Positions 34,185 through 42,476 of a stretch of 64,000 nt of DNA are shown here, piece after piece; within the stretch, counting starts at the first letter, position 1; the number at the start of each line of letters is the position of its first letter. Position numbers and translations under genes: made by a program. Origin of the DNA: an uncultured Lachnospiraceae bacterium (lineage in GTDB: Bacteria; Bacillota; Clostridia; Lachnospirales; Lachnospiraceae); assembly GCA_949471785.1 (NCBI GenBank), contig CASWRE010000002.1, positions 62,001 to 126,000 of the forward strand, in the 5' to 3' direction. The notes beneath the pieces were generated by a model that saw only the letters and a program-made list of their open reading frames with translations, was not told the origin of the DNA and did no database searches.

Positions 34185-35573
34185 ATGAAAAATCATTTTT
34201 ATAGCCGTGTAGCCAGGATTGCGCTGCCGGTGGCTCTGCAGTCGCTGCTGCAGTCTTCTTTCAGTGTCATAGACCAGTTGATGATCGGGCAACTGGGAAG
34301 CCAGAGCATTGCGGGAGTCGGGCTGGGAGGAAAATTCGCGTCCCTCTATTCCGTGCTTCTGGGGGCTGTGGCGACAGCGGCAGGCATCATGATATCCCAG
34401 TATACCGGACAGAAGAATGAGCGGGAGACCAGCAGAAGCTTTTTCGCGAACACCGGGATTGCCGCCGGAGTCGCGCTGTTCTTTTTTTTCGTGTGCGTAT
34501 TTTTTTCGGAAAATATTATGCAGCTGTATACCAAAGATGCGGGAACAAAGAGACTGGCGGGGGAATACCTGCGGATCTATGCCTTTTCCTATCTTCCCAT
34601 GGCCCTGGGCAGTATCACGTCGGTATTGCTTCGCTGCATGGAAGCGGCATCCCTCCCGCTGTATGCAAGCCTGATATCCGTGCTTCTGAACACGGGGCTG
34701 AACTACCTGCTGATCTTCGGGAAGGGTGGATTTCCCGTTCTCGGCATAAAGGGCGCGGCGCTGGCCACTGTCATATCCCAGTTTGCGGCCTGCGGACTGA
34801 TCCTGATTCTCTTCATCCGGCAGTATCGGAAACAGGATATGCGCCTTAGCTTTCTCTGGCGTTTTGACAGGGAAAGCAGGGTACAATATCTTGGGATTTT
34901 GTGTCCTCTTCTGATCTGTGAGTTTCTGTGGAGCCTTGGGGAAAATGTGTATGCCGCAATCTATGGGAATATGGGCACAGATCCCTGCGCCGCCATGACG
35001 CTGACTATACCCGTCCAGACGCTTTTGATCGGTGCTCTCAGCGGAATTTCCCAGGCGGCGGGTATCATGATCGGCAAAACATTGGGAAAGGGAGAGTACG
35101 AAAGGGCAAAAAAAGAGTCCGTAGGGCTGATGCTTTTAGGGTTTGGGGGATCACTGATCTTATCGCTGTTCCTTATAGCGGCCAGAAGCTTTTATGCAGG
35201 AATATTCCGGGTGGCGAGTGATGTGCAGGAGCTGGCCCGCCAGATCCTTCTGGCTTTTGCCCTGATTGCCCCGGTAAAGGTGCAGAATATGATTTTGGGC
35301 GGCGGGATCATTCGAAGCGGCGGAAAAACAAAATACATCATGTGGATTGATTTTATCGGTACATGGTTCGCGGGTGTACCTCTGGGGCTGTTGGCCGCCT
35401 TTGTGTGGAAGCTGTCCATCCCGTATGTATACTTTATCCTGTCTTTGGAGGAATGTCTGCGCTGGGGGATTTCCATGGCGGTATTCAAAAGAGGGATATG
35501 GATACATTCGCTGAGAACCACAGAGGAAGGAAAAGCAGATTCATCCGTCTCTGCCGCAGATGCCGGAGCATAG
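34185..35573 (+). CDS. MATE family efflux transporter
   Basis: This 462-residue protein has about 12 transmembrane helices and two related halves. MATE features include ALPVALQSLLQSSFSVIDQLMIGQLG at the N-terminus and VLGIKGAALATVISQF before the second half. It exports a cationic drug, dye or metabolite using an Na+ or H+ gradient; the substrate is not predictable. GGAGG lies 10 bases before the ATG. It is a single gene with its own promoter and is only distantly similar to the second MATE protein in this window, despite equal length. Confidence 0.9.
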   Translation: MKNHFYSRVARIALPVALQSLLQSSFSVIDQLMIGQLGSQSIAGVGLGGKFASLYSVLLGAVATAAGIMISQYTGQKNERETSRSFFANTGIAAGVALFFFFVCVFFSENIMQLYTKDAGTKRLAGEYLRIYAFSYLPMALGSITSVLLRCMEAASLPLYASLISVLLNTGLNYLLIFGKGGFPVLGIKGAALATVISQFAACGLILILFIRQYRKQDMRLSFLWRFDRESRVQYLGILCPLLICEFLWSLGENVYAAIYGNMGTDPCAAMTLTIPVQTLLIGALSGISQAAGIMIGKTLGKGEYERAKKESVGLMLLGFGGSLILSLFLIAARSFYAGIFRVASDVQELARQILLAFALIAPVKVQNMILGGGIIRSGGKTKYIMWIDFIGTWFAGVPLGLLAAFVWKLSIPYVYFILSLEECLRWGISMAVFKRGIWIHSLRTTEEGKADSSVSAADAGA

Positions 35574-35596
35574 ACAGAAATACAGGTTGAAAATGG

Positions 35597-35625
35597 TAAC
35601 AGTTCAGACGAGGGCTGAACTGTTA
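35597..35625 (+). terminator. Hairpin after the MATE gene
   Basis: TAACAGTTCAG (35597-35607) and CTGAACTGTTA (35615-35625) form a perfect 11-bp stem with a 7-base loop; the tail TTGAAAA is a poor U run, so termination may be partial. Confidence 0.5.
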
Positions 35626-35655
35626 TTGAAAATGCGAAAACTCAGGGAAAATCGC

Positions 35656-35684
35656 TTGACTGGGGGATTTTCTTGTGTTAGGAT
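35656..35684 (+). promoter_or_regulatory. Promoter of the rplU-prp-rpmA operon
   Basis: TTGACT (35656-35661) and TAGGAT (35679-35684) are exactly 17 bases apart. Transcription would start near 35691, leaving a leader of about 73 bases before rplU. Confidence 0.75.
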
Positions 35685-35690
35685 ATTCGA

Positions 35691-35763
35691 GTATGCCGCA
35701 CAGAGAGGTATAAGACTCTTCGGAGTCACCACATCTGGCGAGTAAGTTCATAGGAGGTGCCAT
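35691..35763 (+). ncRNA. Candidate L21 leader (ribosomal-protein autoregulatory RNA)
   Basis: The leader between the promoter and rplU contains GACTCTTCGGAGTC, a UUCG-capped hairpin (about 35709-35722), and ends with AGGAGGTGCCAT before the ATG. Position and the AGGAGGTGC ending match the L21 leader known from Bacillus and other Firmicutes, where L21 or a partner binds to limit expression. The match is by eye only. Confidence 0.5.
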
Positions 35764-36069
35764 ATGTACGCAATTATTGCAACAGGTGGTAAACAGTACA
35801 AAGTATCCGAGGGTGACATTATCAAAGTGGAGAAGCTCGGCGTGGAGTCCGGTGAGACAGTTACTTTCGATCAGGTGCTGGCCGTGAGCAACGAAGGCCT
35901 CAAGGTGGGCAGCGACGTTGCCGGAGCGACCGTGACGGCATCTGTACTTGGAAACGGTAAGGCCAAGAAAGTTATCGTTTACAAGTATAAGAGAAAAACT
36001 GGCTATCACAAGAAAAACGGACACAGGCAGCAGTACACAGCTGTAAAGATCGAAAAGATCAACGCCTGA
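35764..36069 (+). CDS. rplU: 50S ribosomal protein L21
   Basis: This 101-residue protein has the L21 opening [24 protein letters not shown] and the C-terminal [21 protein letters not shown], which binds 23S rRNA. It assembles on the large subunit near the exit side. AGGAGG precedes the ATG. In most Clostridia this gene directly follows RNase E/G; here unrelated genes precede it and it has its own promoter. It heads the L21-Prp-L27 transcript. Confidence 0.97.
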   Translation: MYAIIATGGKQYKVSEGDIIKVEKLGVESGETVTFDQVLAVSNEGLKVGSDVAGATVTASVLGNGKAKKVIVYKYKRKTGYHKKNGHRQQYTAVKIEKINA

Positions 36070-36079
36070 TCCCGCTGTT

Positions 36080-36400
36080 ATGATCCATATTCAGATAGCT
36101 GAAAAGAATCAGGAATGCATAAAGGTCACTGTGAAGGGCCATGCCGGTTATGCAGGGGAAGGACAGGATATCATCTGCGCGGCCGTTTCCATTCTGATGG
36201 TCAACACGGTAAATTCCATCGAGACGTTTACGGAGGATGATTTTACCTGTGATGACGGAGACGGATTTATGGAGATCACCGTGGATGAGGAAGCGTCTCC
36301 GGGCACAAAGCTGTTGATGCGATCCCTTTGTCTCGGCCTTGAGGGCATTCGGCAATCGTATGGAGATACGTTTATACAGATAATGACCAAGGAGGTATGA
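36080..36400 (+). CDS. prp: Ribosomal-processing cysteine protease Prp
   Basis: This 106-residue protein has the signature [18 protein letters not shown], with catalytic His21 and Cys33. Prp removes the N-terminal extension of L27, an essential step in Firmicutes. Its gene sits between rplU and rpmA, 10 and 4 bases from its neighbours. The substrate site LQIFA/HKKG is visible in the next gene product, so enzyme and substrate match within this operon. Confidence 0.95.
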   Translation: MIHIQIAEKNQECIKVTVKGHAGYAGEGQDIICAAVSILMVNTVNSIETFTEDDFTCDDGDGFMEITVDEEASPGTKLLMRSLCLGLEGIRQSYGDTFIQIMTKEV

Positions 36401-36404
36401 AACT

Positions 36405-36692
36405 ATGATGAGAGTAAACCTTCAGATTTTCGCTCATAAAAAAGGTGTCGGTTCCACCAAGAACGGCCGTGATTCCGAGTCCAAGAGACTTGGCGCGAAG
36501 AGAGCTGACGGGCAGTTTGTAAAGGCCGGAAATATCCTGTACAGACAGCGCGGAACAAAGATCCATCCGGGCGTAAATGTGGGCATCGGCAGAGACGATA
36601 CCCTGTATGCCAAGGCTGACGGTATTGTACGGTTCCAGAGAAAGGGCCGGGACAAAAAACAGGTGTCCATCGTTCCGGTGGCAGCAGAATAA
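36405..36692 (+). CDS. rpmA: 50S ribosomal protein L27 (with Prp-cleaved leader)
   Basis: This 95-residue protein begins with the Firmicutes-type extension VNLQIFA before [14 protein letters not shown]; Prp cuts after the Ala so that the mature N-terminus reaches the peptidyl-transferase centre. The body shows [20 protein letters not shown] and [23 protein letters not shown] is upstream of two tandem ATGs (36405 and 36408). A terminator at 36701-36738 separates it from the SOS-controlled genes inserted before obgE. Confidence 0.97.
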   Translation: MMRVNLQIFAHKKGVGSTKNGRDSESKRLGAKRADGQFVKAGNILYRQRGTKIHPGVNVGIGRDDTLYAKADGIVRFQRKGRDKKQVSIVPVAAE

Positions 36693-36700
36693 GATTGGGG

Positions 36701-36738
36701 AGAGGGCTTCAGGCCAGAGTGGTCTGGGGCTCTTTTTT
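36701..36738 (+). terminator. Terminator after rpmA
   Basis: AGAG plus CTTCAGGCC (36701-36715) pairs imperfectly with GGTCTGGGG and CTCT (36721-36732), followed by seven T. Confidence 0.65.
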
Positions 36739-36774
36739 TGTTGATTTTTCCTGTTTTTTACAGCTATTTCGCTA

Positions 36775-36803
36775 TTGAAACAGAACATAAGTTCTGATAA
36801 AAT
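36775..36803 (+). promoter_or_regulatory. SOS-controlled promoter of the Y-family polymerase operon
   Basis: TTGAAA (36775-36780) and TAAAAT (36798-36803) are exactly 17 bases apart. The spacer is filled by a LexA box, and a second box lies just downstream. Confidence 0.75.
36781..36796. promoter_or_regulatory. LexA box 1 of the polymerase operon
   Basis: CAGAACATAAGTTCTG matches the Gram-positive GAAC-N4-GTTC operator with six paired bases per arm, and sits in the promoter spacer, so bound LexA would block RNA polymerase. Confidence 0.75.
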
Positions 36804-36809
36804 ACCAAG

Positions 36810-36821
36810 GAACATACGTTC
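36810..36821. promoter_or_regulatory. LexA box 2 of the polymerase operon
   Basis: GAACATACGTTC is a full match to the GAAC-N4-GTTC consensus, 6 bases after the -10, near the transcription start. Confidence 0.75.
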
Positions 36822-36870
36822 TTGCGATGTAACAGAAATCATCATATGGCAGGAGAGGAGAACTGAGAGA

Positions 36871-38400
36871 ATGGAAGATGGCGATCGGGTGTATGTGGCC
36901 ATTGACTTGAAATCTTTTTATGCTTCTGTGGAATGTGCTGAGAGGAAGCTGGACCCTTTAACCACGAATTTGGTGGTGGCGGACATAAGCCGGACGGAGA
37001 AAACCATCTGCCTGGCGGTATCGCCCTCGCTTAAGGCTTACGGGATTCCGGGACGGGCAAGGCTTTTCGAAGTAGTGCAGAAGGTCAGGGCGATTAACGG
37101 AGAGCGTCGTTTAAGGGCGCCAAAAGGCGCTTTTACAGGAGAATCCTGGGATGACATGGCGCTTAAGTCGTCTCCGGAGCTTTCATTGACCTATATTACG
37201 GCGCCGCCGCGGATGGCTCTTTATATGGAGTATAGCGCCAGGATCTACGGCATTTATCTGAAATATATCGCTCCGGAAGACATTCATGTGTATTCTATCG
37301 ATGAGGTTTTTCTGGACATAACGGATTATCTGGTTCTCTATGGCCTCACAGCCCATGAGCTGGTAGAGAAAATGATTCGAGATGTGCTGCAGACCACGGG
37401 TATCACCGCCACGGCAGGGATCGGCACGAATCTTTATCTGTGTAAAATTGCCATGGACATGGTAGCCAAACGGGTCAGGCCGGACAGGGACGGCGTGCGG
37501 ATTGCCTGTCTGGATGAAATGGCGTACAGGAAGCTTCTTTGGAATCACCGTCCTCTCACGGATTTTTGGCGGGTGGGGCCGGGATATGCGAAAAAGCTGG
37601 AACAGAACGGGCTGTTTACCATGGGTGATGTGGCGCGGTGTTCTTTGGGGAGATCGACAGATTATTATAATGAAGATTTACTGTACCGTCTGTTCGGCGT
37701 CAACGCAGAGCTGCTCATTGATCATGCCTGGGGCTGGGAGCCCTGTTCGGTTGCCGATGTAAAAGCTTATAAACCGCAGTCAAACAGCCTGGGCTCCGGG
37801 CAGGTGCTTCGCTGCCCTTATGATTTTGTCCATGGCCGGCTGATTGTACGGGAGATGGCGGATCTTCTGGCATTAGACTTGCTGGATAAAGGGCTGGTGA
37901 CGGATCAGATTGTGCTGACGGTGGGATACGATATAGAAAATCTGTCTGATCCTGAAATCAGAAAGCTGTATAAAGGCCCTGTTACTATTGATCATTTTGG
38001 ACGTCGTGTGCCCAAACATGCTCACGGTACGGTAAATTTGGGACGGCAGACTTCTTCTGCAAAGCTGCTGATTCATGCGGCGGACGAACTGTATGACCGG
38101 ATTGTAGATAAAAGGCTTCTTGTCCGGAGAGTCGCGATCACTGCGGGCCGTGTGGTGGAGGAGAGCAGAGCGATGCAGGAGATTCGCTATGAACAGCTGG
38201 ATCTTTTTACAGATTATCATGGGTTGGAAAAGCAGAAAAAGGAAGAAGAGGACGAGCTGGAGCGGGAGAGAAAAATGCAAAAAACCATGCTGGATATCCG
38301 GAAAAGATTTGGAAAAAATGCCGTTCTCAAAGGAATGAATCTGGAGAAAGGAGCCATGACGATGGAGCGGAACCGGCAGATAGGAGGACATAAAGCATGA
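36871..38400 (+). CDS. Y-family DNA polymerase (UmuC/UvrX type)
   Basis: This 509-residue translesion polymerase has the metal-binding AIDLKSFYASVEC (first Asp) near residue 12 and YSIDEVFLDIT (Asp-Glu pair) near 140, the finger region TICLAVSPSLKAYGI, and a C-terminal little-finger domain. It resembles Bacillus UvrX/YqjW more than DinB. AGGAGAGGAG precedes ATG 36871. The promoter carries two LexA boxes, so it should be induced by DNA damage. The stop overlaps the YolD-like gene (ATGA), matching the usual polymerase-YolD pairing. The pair splits the ribosome-GTPase operon. Confidence 0.92.
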   Translation: MEDGDRVYVAIDLKSFYASVECAERKLDPLTTNLVVADISRTEKTICLAVSPSLKAYGIPGRARLFEVVQKVRAINGERRLRAPKGAFTGESWDDMALKSSPELSLTYITAPPRMALYMEYSARIYGIYLKYIAPEDIHVYSIDEVFLDITDYLVLYGLTAHELVEKMIRDVLQTTGITATAGIGTNLYLCKIAMDMVAKRVRPDRDGVRIACLDEMAYRKLLWNHRPLTDFWRVGPGYAKKLEQNGLFTMGDVARCSLGRSTDYYNEDLLYRLFGVNAELLIDHAWGWEPCSVADVKAYKPQSNSLGSGQVLRCPYDFVHGRLIVREMADLLALDLLDKGLVTDQIVLTVGYDIENLSDPEIRKLYKGPVTIDHFGRRVPKHAHGTVNLGRQTSSAKLLIHAADELYDRIVDKRLLVRRVAITAGRVVEESRAMQEIRYEQLDLFTDYHGLEKQKKEEEDELERERKMQKTMLDIRKRFGKNAVLKGMNLEKGAMTMERNRQIGGHKA

Positions 38401-38825
38401 GCAGAGGAAAAGAAAAGTCTTACGAAGATATCCTGCAGCTTCCCCGTCATGTTTCCGGTTCCCATCCTCCTATGCCCCTGCCTGACCGGGCGGCTCAGTT
38501 TTCCCCTTTTTCGGCTCTTGCCGGTTATGAGGAAGCCGTGCGGGAAGAGGAACGGATTACCGGTGAGAGAAAGGAATTGAACGAGGATGCGAAAAAACTA
38601 TTAGATGAAAAATTGCAGGCGGTTTTAGCTCGGGGGAAAGATGCCGGGGAAACCGTATTTACCTGCTTTCGGGCAGACGCGAGAAAAGAAGGCGGCGCCT
38701 GTATCGTACTTGAGGGGCGTGTGAAAAAGTGGGAACCCTATGAGAGATCCATTATTCTGACGGATGGAACTCGCATACCGGCAGCGGAAATTGTGGATAT
38801 ACAGGATGTTACTGTGAACGGATAG
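38397..38825 (+). CDS. YolD-like protein partner of Y-family polymerase
   Basis: This 142-residue protein has the family motif PLPDRAAQFSPFSALAGYEEAV followed by a charged helix and a C-terminal small beta domain (GRVKKWEPYERSIILTDGTRIPAAEI). YolD-like proteins are encoded with UmuC-like polymerases in Firmicutes and are thought to act as a UmuD-like accessory. The 4-base overlap with the polymerase gene shows joint translation, so it shares the SOS control. The exact biochemical role is not known. Confidence 0.85.
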   Translation: MSRGKEKSYEDILQLPRHVSGSHPPMPLPDRAAQFSPFSALAGYEEAVREEERITGERKELNEDAKKLLDEKLQAVLARGKDAGETVFTCFRADARKEGGACIVLEGRVKKWEPYERSIILTDGTRIPAAEIVDIQDVTVNG

Positions 38826-38889
38826 AACAGAAACAAAGAGTTGATGGACAGAACTGCATATAATAATTTTTATATTGTATTATTTTTAT

Positions 38890-38918
38890 TTGTATTTTGT
38901 GGTAAGTTAGTGTAGAAT
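38890..38918 (+). promoter_or_regulatory. Promoter of the obgE operon
   Basis: TTGTAT (38890-38895) and TAGAAT (38913-38918) are 17 bases apart, about 82 bases before obgE. The polymerase pair upstream has no clear terminator. Confidence 0.55.
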
Positions 38919-38999
38919 TGGTATGGCAACTGGGAACAATAGAAGTATCATTGTTCAGACAATCTGAATACGGTTCTGAAATTATAGAAAAGAGGTATT

Positions 39000-40292
39000 A
39001 TGTTTGCAGATAGAGCGACGATAAGCATCCGTTCCGGGAAAGGTGGAGACGGCCATGTGAGCTTCCGCCGGGAGCTGTATGTGCCCAACGGCGGCCCCGA
39101 CGGCGGAGACGGAGGCCGGGGCGGAGACGTCATATTTGAGATTGATGAAGGTCTCAATACTCTTTCGGAATTCCGCCATAAGAGAAAGTACGCGGCGAAA
39201 AACGGTCAGGAGGGCGGCAAACGCCGCTGTCATGGCTCCGACGGAGAAGACATTATTTTGAGAGTACCTGAGGGCACGGTAATTATTGAGACCAGCACCG
39301 AAAAGATCGTGGCGGATATGTCCGGCGAAAACCGCAGACAAGTGGTGCTAAAAGGCGGACGTGGCGGGAAAGGCAATATGCATTATGCCACCGCCACTAT
39401 GCAAGTACCCAAATATGCGCAGGCCGGGCAGGCGGCTCAGGAGCTGGAAGTACGTCTGGAACTCAAGGTGATCGCTGACGTTGGTCTGGTGGGATTTCCA
39501 AACGTGGGTAAGTCCACATTCTTGTCCCGGGTGACAAACGCCAGACCCAAGATAGCCAATTACCATTTTACGACCCTTACGCCCAATCTGGGAGTCGTGG
39601 ATCTGGAAGGCGGCGGATTCGTTATTGCGGATATCCCGGGATTAATCGAGGGCGCCTCCGAGGGGCTGGGCCTGGGGCATGAATTTCTGCGTCATATCGA
39701 GCGCACCCGGGTCATCGTTCATATCGTTGATGCGGCTTCTACGGAAGGGCGCGATCCGGTGGAGGATATCCATAAGATAAATGATGAGCTTCGTGCTTAC
39801 AATGAACGGATTGCGGACAGGCCTCAGGTTATTGCCGCCAATAAGATGGATGCCGTTTATGAGAACGGAGAAGACCCCATTGCCCGCCTGAAAGCCGAAT
39901 TTGGGCCTCAGGGCGTTGAAATATATCCGATCTCGGCGGTTACCGGCCAGGGTGTCCGGGAGCTCCTGTTTTATATACAGAAGCTGCTTGCGGCCTGTCC
40001 CGCGGAACCGGTAATCTTTGAGCGGGAGTTTTATCCGGAGGATATGCTGCTGACCGAGTCTTTACCCTATACGGTAGAGAGGATTGAAGAAAAGGAAGGG
40101 CCTGTGTACGTGGCGGAAGGGCCAAAGATTGAGAAAATGTTGGGCTATACCAACCTGGACTCGGAAAAAGGTTTTGCCTTTTTTCAGCGTTTCTTAAAAG
40201 AAAGCGGTATCCTGGCAGATCTGGAGAAGGCCGGTATCAGCGAGGGCGATACGGTACGGATCTACGGTCTGGAATTTGATTATTACAAATAA
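39000..40292 (+). CDS. obgE: GTPase ObgE/CgtA
   Basis: This 430-residue protein has an N-terminal Gly-rich Obg fold (1-158; GKGGDGHVSFRRE, GGPDGGDGGRGGDV), a G domain with GFPNVGKST, DIPG and NKMD, and a C-terminal OCT domain (about 345-430; GPKIEKMLGYTNLDSEKG). It is a low-affinity GTPase acting in 50S assembly and linked to stringent and stress control. GAGGT precedes the ATG. It heads the obgE-yhbY-nadD-yqeK-rsfS transcript. Confidence 0.97.
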   Translation: MFADRATISIRSGKGGDGHVSFRRELYVPNGGPDGGDGGRGGDVIFEIDEGLNTLSEFRHKRKYAAKNGQEGGKRRCHGSDGEDIILRVPEGTVIIETSTEKIVADMSGENRRQVVLKGGRGGKGNMHYATATMQVPKYAQAGQAAQELEVRLELKVIADVGLVGFPNVGKSTFLSRVTNARPKIANYHFTTLTPNLGVVDLEGGGFVIADIPGLIEGASEGLGLGHEFLRHIERTRVIVHIVDAASTEGRDPVEDIHKINDELRAYNERIADRPQVIAANKMDAVYENGEDPIARLKAEFGPQGVEIYPISAVTGQGVRELLFYIQKLLAACPAEPVIFEREFYPEDMLLTESLPYTVERIEEKEGPVYVAEGPKIEKMLGYTNLDSEKGFAFFQRFLKESGILADLEKAGISEGDTVRIYGLEFDYYK

Positions 40293-40333
40293 CGATAATG
40301 CCAAATATGCAGAGAAAGAAAAGGAGAGTACAG

Positions 40334-40624
40334 ATGACAAGTAAGCAGAGAGCTTATTTAAAAAGTCTTGCCATGAATACGGAGCCGATATTTCAGATGG
40401 GGAAATCCAGCCTGACGCCGGAGCTCACGAAAGCAGTGGATGAAGCTCTGGCCGCGCGGGAGCTGGTTAAAATCAGCGTGCTGCAAAACTGTGCGGATGA
40501 TCCCCATGAGTTGGCCTCCATTCTGTCAGAGCGAACCCGCTCTCAGGTGGTGCAGGTGATCGGCAAAAAGATCGTCCTGTATCGTGAGGGCAAGGATAAG
40601 AAAAAGAAAATCATTTTACCCTGA
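40334..40624 (+). CDS. yhbY: YhbY-type RNA-binding (CRM) protein
   Basis: This small protein of 96 residues is a single CRM domain: LTSKQRAYLKS-like opening (here MTSKQRAYLKSLA), the GKSSLTP loop in place of GKxG, and VVQVIGKKIVLYRE at the end, then a Lys-rich tail. It associates with pre-50S particles. AAGGAGAG precedes ATG 40334; the frame is open from 40298 but that ATG has no site. It lies 41 bases after obgE in the same operon. Confidence 0.92.
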   Translation: MTSKQRAYLKSLAMNTEPIFQMGKSSLTPELTKAVDEALAARELVKISVLQNCADDPHELASILSERTRSQVVQVIGKKIVLYREGKDKKKKIILP

Positions 40625-40636
40625 TATGAGGATCTT

Positions 40637-41266
40637 ATGAACGGCGGCAGAAAAAAAATCGGAATTATGGGCGGAACTTTTGATCCTATCCATATCGGCC
40701 ATCTGGTGATTGCGGAGAATGCCCGTCAGCAGCTTGACCTGGAAAAAGTTTTGTTTCTACCTGCGGGAAATCCTCCGCATAAAAAGGAGCGAGAGGGACG
40801 GGCCACGGACAGCCAGCGCGTCGAGATGGTGCGGCGGGCTATTCAGGGGAACCGTTATTTTGAGTTGTCCTTACGGGAAATGGAGCGGGAGGGCTACAGT
40901 TATACGTATCAGACACTGGAATCTCTAAAAGAGGAGCATCCGAATGAAGCGTATTACTTTATCATCGGTGCGGATTCTCTATATGATTTCAAAGGCTGGC
41001 TGCATCCGGAGCGGATCTGTGCCTGCGCCTCTATCGTGGTGGCAACGAGGGATCATACCGACGAAGAACTGCTGAATTACGAAATCAGGATGAACAGCCG
41101 GTATTTTTGCGGCGAATTTATCCGACTGAATACACGGGATATTGATATTTCATCGCGCCAGCTCAGAGCATGGGTGGCTGAGGGACGAACCATTAAATAT
41201 TATGTTCCTGATTCTGTGATTGACTTTATAGAGGAAAACCATATATACTGGAAACGAAAGGACTGA
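40637..41266 (+). CDS. nadD: Nicotinate-nucleotide adenylyltransferase
   Basis: This 209-residue enzyme has the nucleotidyltransferase motif GGTFDPIHIGHLVIAE and the C-terminal DISSRQLRAWVAEG (ISSTxxR-type ATP-binding motif). It makes deamido-NAD from nicotinate mononucleotide and ATP. It stands 12 bases after yhbY and just before yqeK, the usual order. Length and motifs are standard. Confidence 0.96.
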   Translation: MNGGRKKIGIMGGTFDPIHIGHLVIAENARQQLDLEKVLFLPAGNPPHKKEREGRATDSQRVEMVRRAIQGNRYFELSLREMEREGYSYTYQTLESLKEEHPNEAYYFIIGADSLYDFKGWLHPERICACASIVVATRDHTDEELLNYEIRMNSRYFCGEFIRLNTRDIDISSRQLRAWVAEGRTIKYYVPDSVIDFIEENHIYWKRKD

Positions 41267-41271
41267 TACCA

Positions 41272-41904
41272 TTGGCAGAATATGACCTGACGCATTTGCA
41301 GAAGCTTATGAAAAAAGAATTGGATTATGACCGCTATCAGCATACGTTGGGCGTTATGTTTACGGCCGCTGCGCTGGCTATGGCTCATGGTGAAAATATG
41401 GAACGCGCCGAGGTGGCCGGGTTACTTCATGACTGTGCAAAATGTATCCCAAATAAGAAAAAACTGAAAATATGTCGGAATCATCATATTCCAGTCAGTA
41501 GTTATGAAGAGCATCATCCATTTATGCTTCATGCAAAACTGGGGGCCTGGATGGCTAAACATAAGTACCATATCAAGGACCCGGATGTTTTGCAGGCCAT
41601 TCTGTGGCATACCACAGGAAAGCCCGGAATGTCTGTGCTGGAAAAAATTATTTTCATTGCTGATTACATGGAACCGGGAAGAATAAAAGCATCCAACCTC
41701 CCGGAAGTGCGCCGGCTGGCTTTTCAAGATCTGGATCGCTGTATGTATGTAATTTGCCGGGATACATTGGAGTATCTGCACGGTTCAAATGCTGATGTGG
41801 AGGAAAACACGAGACGGGCCTGCGATTATTATCGCTCGCTGTATGAAAAACAAGGAGGAGAGTGTGATGAATCAATCCCTGGAAATGGTTCGGATGGCCG
41901 TTGA
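41272..41904 (+). CDS. yqeK: YqeK HD-domain diadenosine tetraphosphatase
   Basis: This 210-residue HD-superfamily protein has the metal site His in RYQHTLGV, HD in LLHDCAK, then EEHHPFMLHAKLGA and IIFIADYMEPGR. YqeK enzymes split Ap4A symmetrically to ADP. The start is probably TTG 41272 with AAAGGA 10 bases upstream. The last 38 bases overlap rsfS, so translation is coupled. Confidence 0.93.
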   Translation: MAEYDLTHLQKLMKKELDYDRYQHTLGVMFTAAALAMAHGENMERAEVAGLLHDCAKCIPNKKKLKICRNHHIPVSSYEEHHPFMLHAKLGAWMAKHKYHIKDPDVLQAILWHTTGKPGMSVLEKIIFIADYMEPGRIKASNLPEVRRLAFQDLDRCMYVICRDTLEYLHGSNADVEENTRRACDYYRSLYEKQGGECDESIPGNGSDGR

Positions 41905-42223
41905 GGCGCTGGAAGACAAAAAAGCAGAAAACATTAAGGTAATCAATATCGAAAAAATATCTACCCTGGCGGATTATTTCCTGATTGCCGGAGGCAGCAA
42001 TCGCAATCAGGTGCAGGCTTTGTGTGACAATGTGGAGGAAATCCTGGGCCGGGCCGGGCATAAATGTAAGCTGGAAGGTTATGATACGGCTAATTGGATT
42101 TTGATGGATTACGGTGATATTGTTATTCATATCTTCGATGAGGAGAATCGTCTTTTCTATGATCTGGAGCGCATCTGGGGAGACGGAAGTCTTATGGCTG
42201 TAGAAGATATCAAGAAACTTTAA
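41867..42223 (+). CDS. rsfS: Ribosome silencing factor RsfS
   Basis: This 118-residue protein has the conserved core ISTLADYFLIAGGSNRNQVQALCDNVEE and DYGDIVIHIFDEENRLFYDLERIW. RsfS binds L14 on the 50S subunit and blocks subunit joining under starvation. AAGGAGG lies upstream of ATG 41867, within the end of yqeK. It is the last gene of the operon; a terminator follows about 70 bases later. A LytR-type gene often found between yqeK and rsfS in Clostridia is absent. Confidence 0.95.
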   Translation: MNQSLEMVRMAVEALEDKKAENIKVINIEKISTLADYFLIAGGSNRNQVQALCDNVEEILGRAGHKCKLEGYDTANWILMDYGDIVIHIFDEENRLFYDLERIWGDGSLMAVEDIKKL

Positions 42224-42292
42224 CACGTTACTCGTGTATGAGCGGAATATTTCCATAATATAAAAAATATATCAGGGAAATGAACAGCAGAA

Positions 42293-42330
42293 GGGCAGGA
42301 TATGCAGCATATACATATGCTGTCCTTTTT
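42293..42330 (+). terminator. Terminator of the obgE-rsfS operon
   Basis: GGGCAGGATATG (42293-42304) pairs with CATATGCTGTCC (42314-42325) over 12 positions with one mismatch and one G-T pair, followed by TTTTT. Confidence 0.75.
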
Positions 42331-42401
42331 CGTGTGCAGCAAAGCACAGACCTGTCTGAACGGTAGTTATCCTATGTATGTAGAAATTATGGCATAATTG
42401 A

Positions 42402-42430
42402 TTGACTTTAGTTCCTGCATCTACTATACT
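42402..42430 (+). promoter_or_regulatory. Promoter of the second MATE gene
   Basis: TTGACT (42402-42407) and TATACT (42425-42430) are exactly 17 bases apart, 47 bases before the ATG. Confidence 0.75.
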
Positions 42431-42476
42431 GGACTGACATTCGCAAAAAATACATGTCTATGTTGGAGAGAACACT

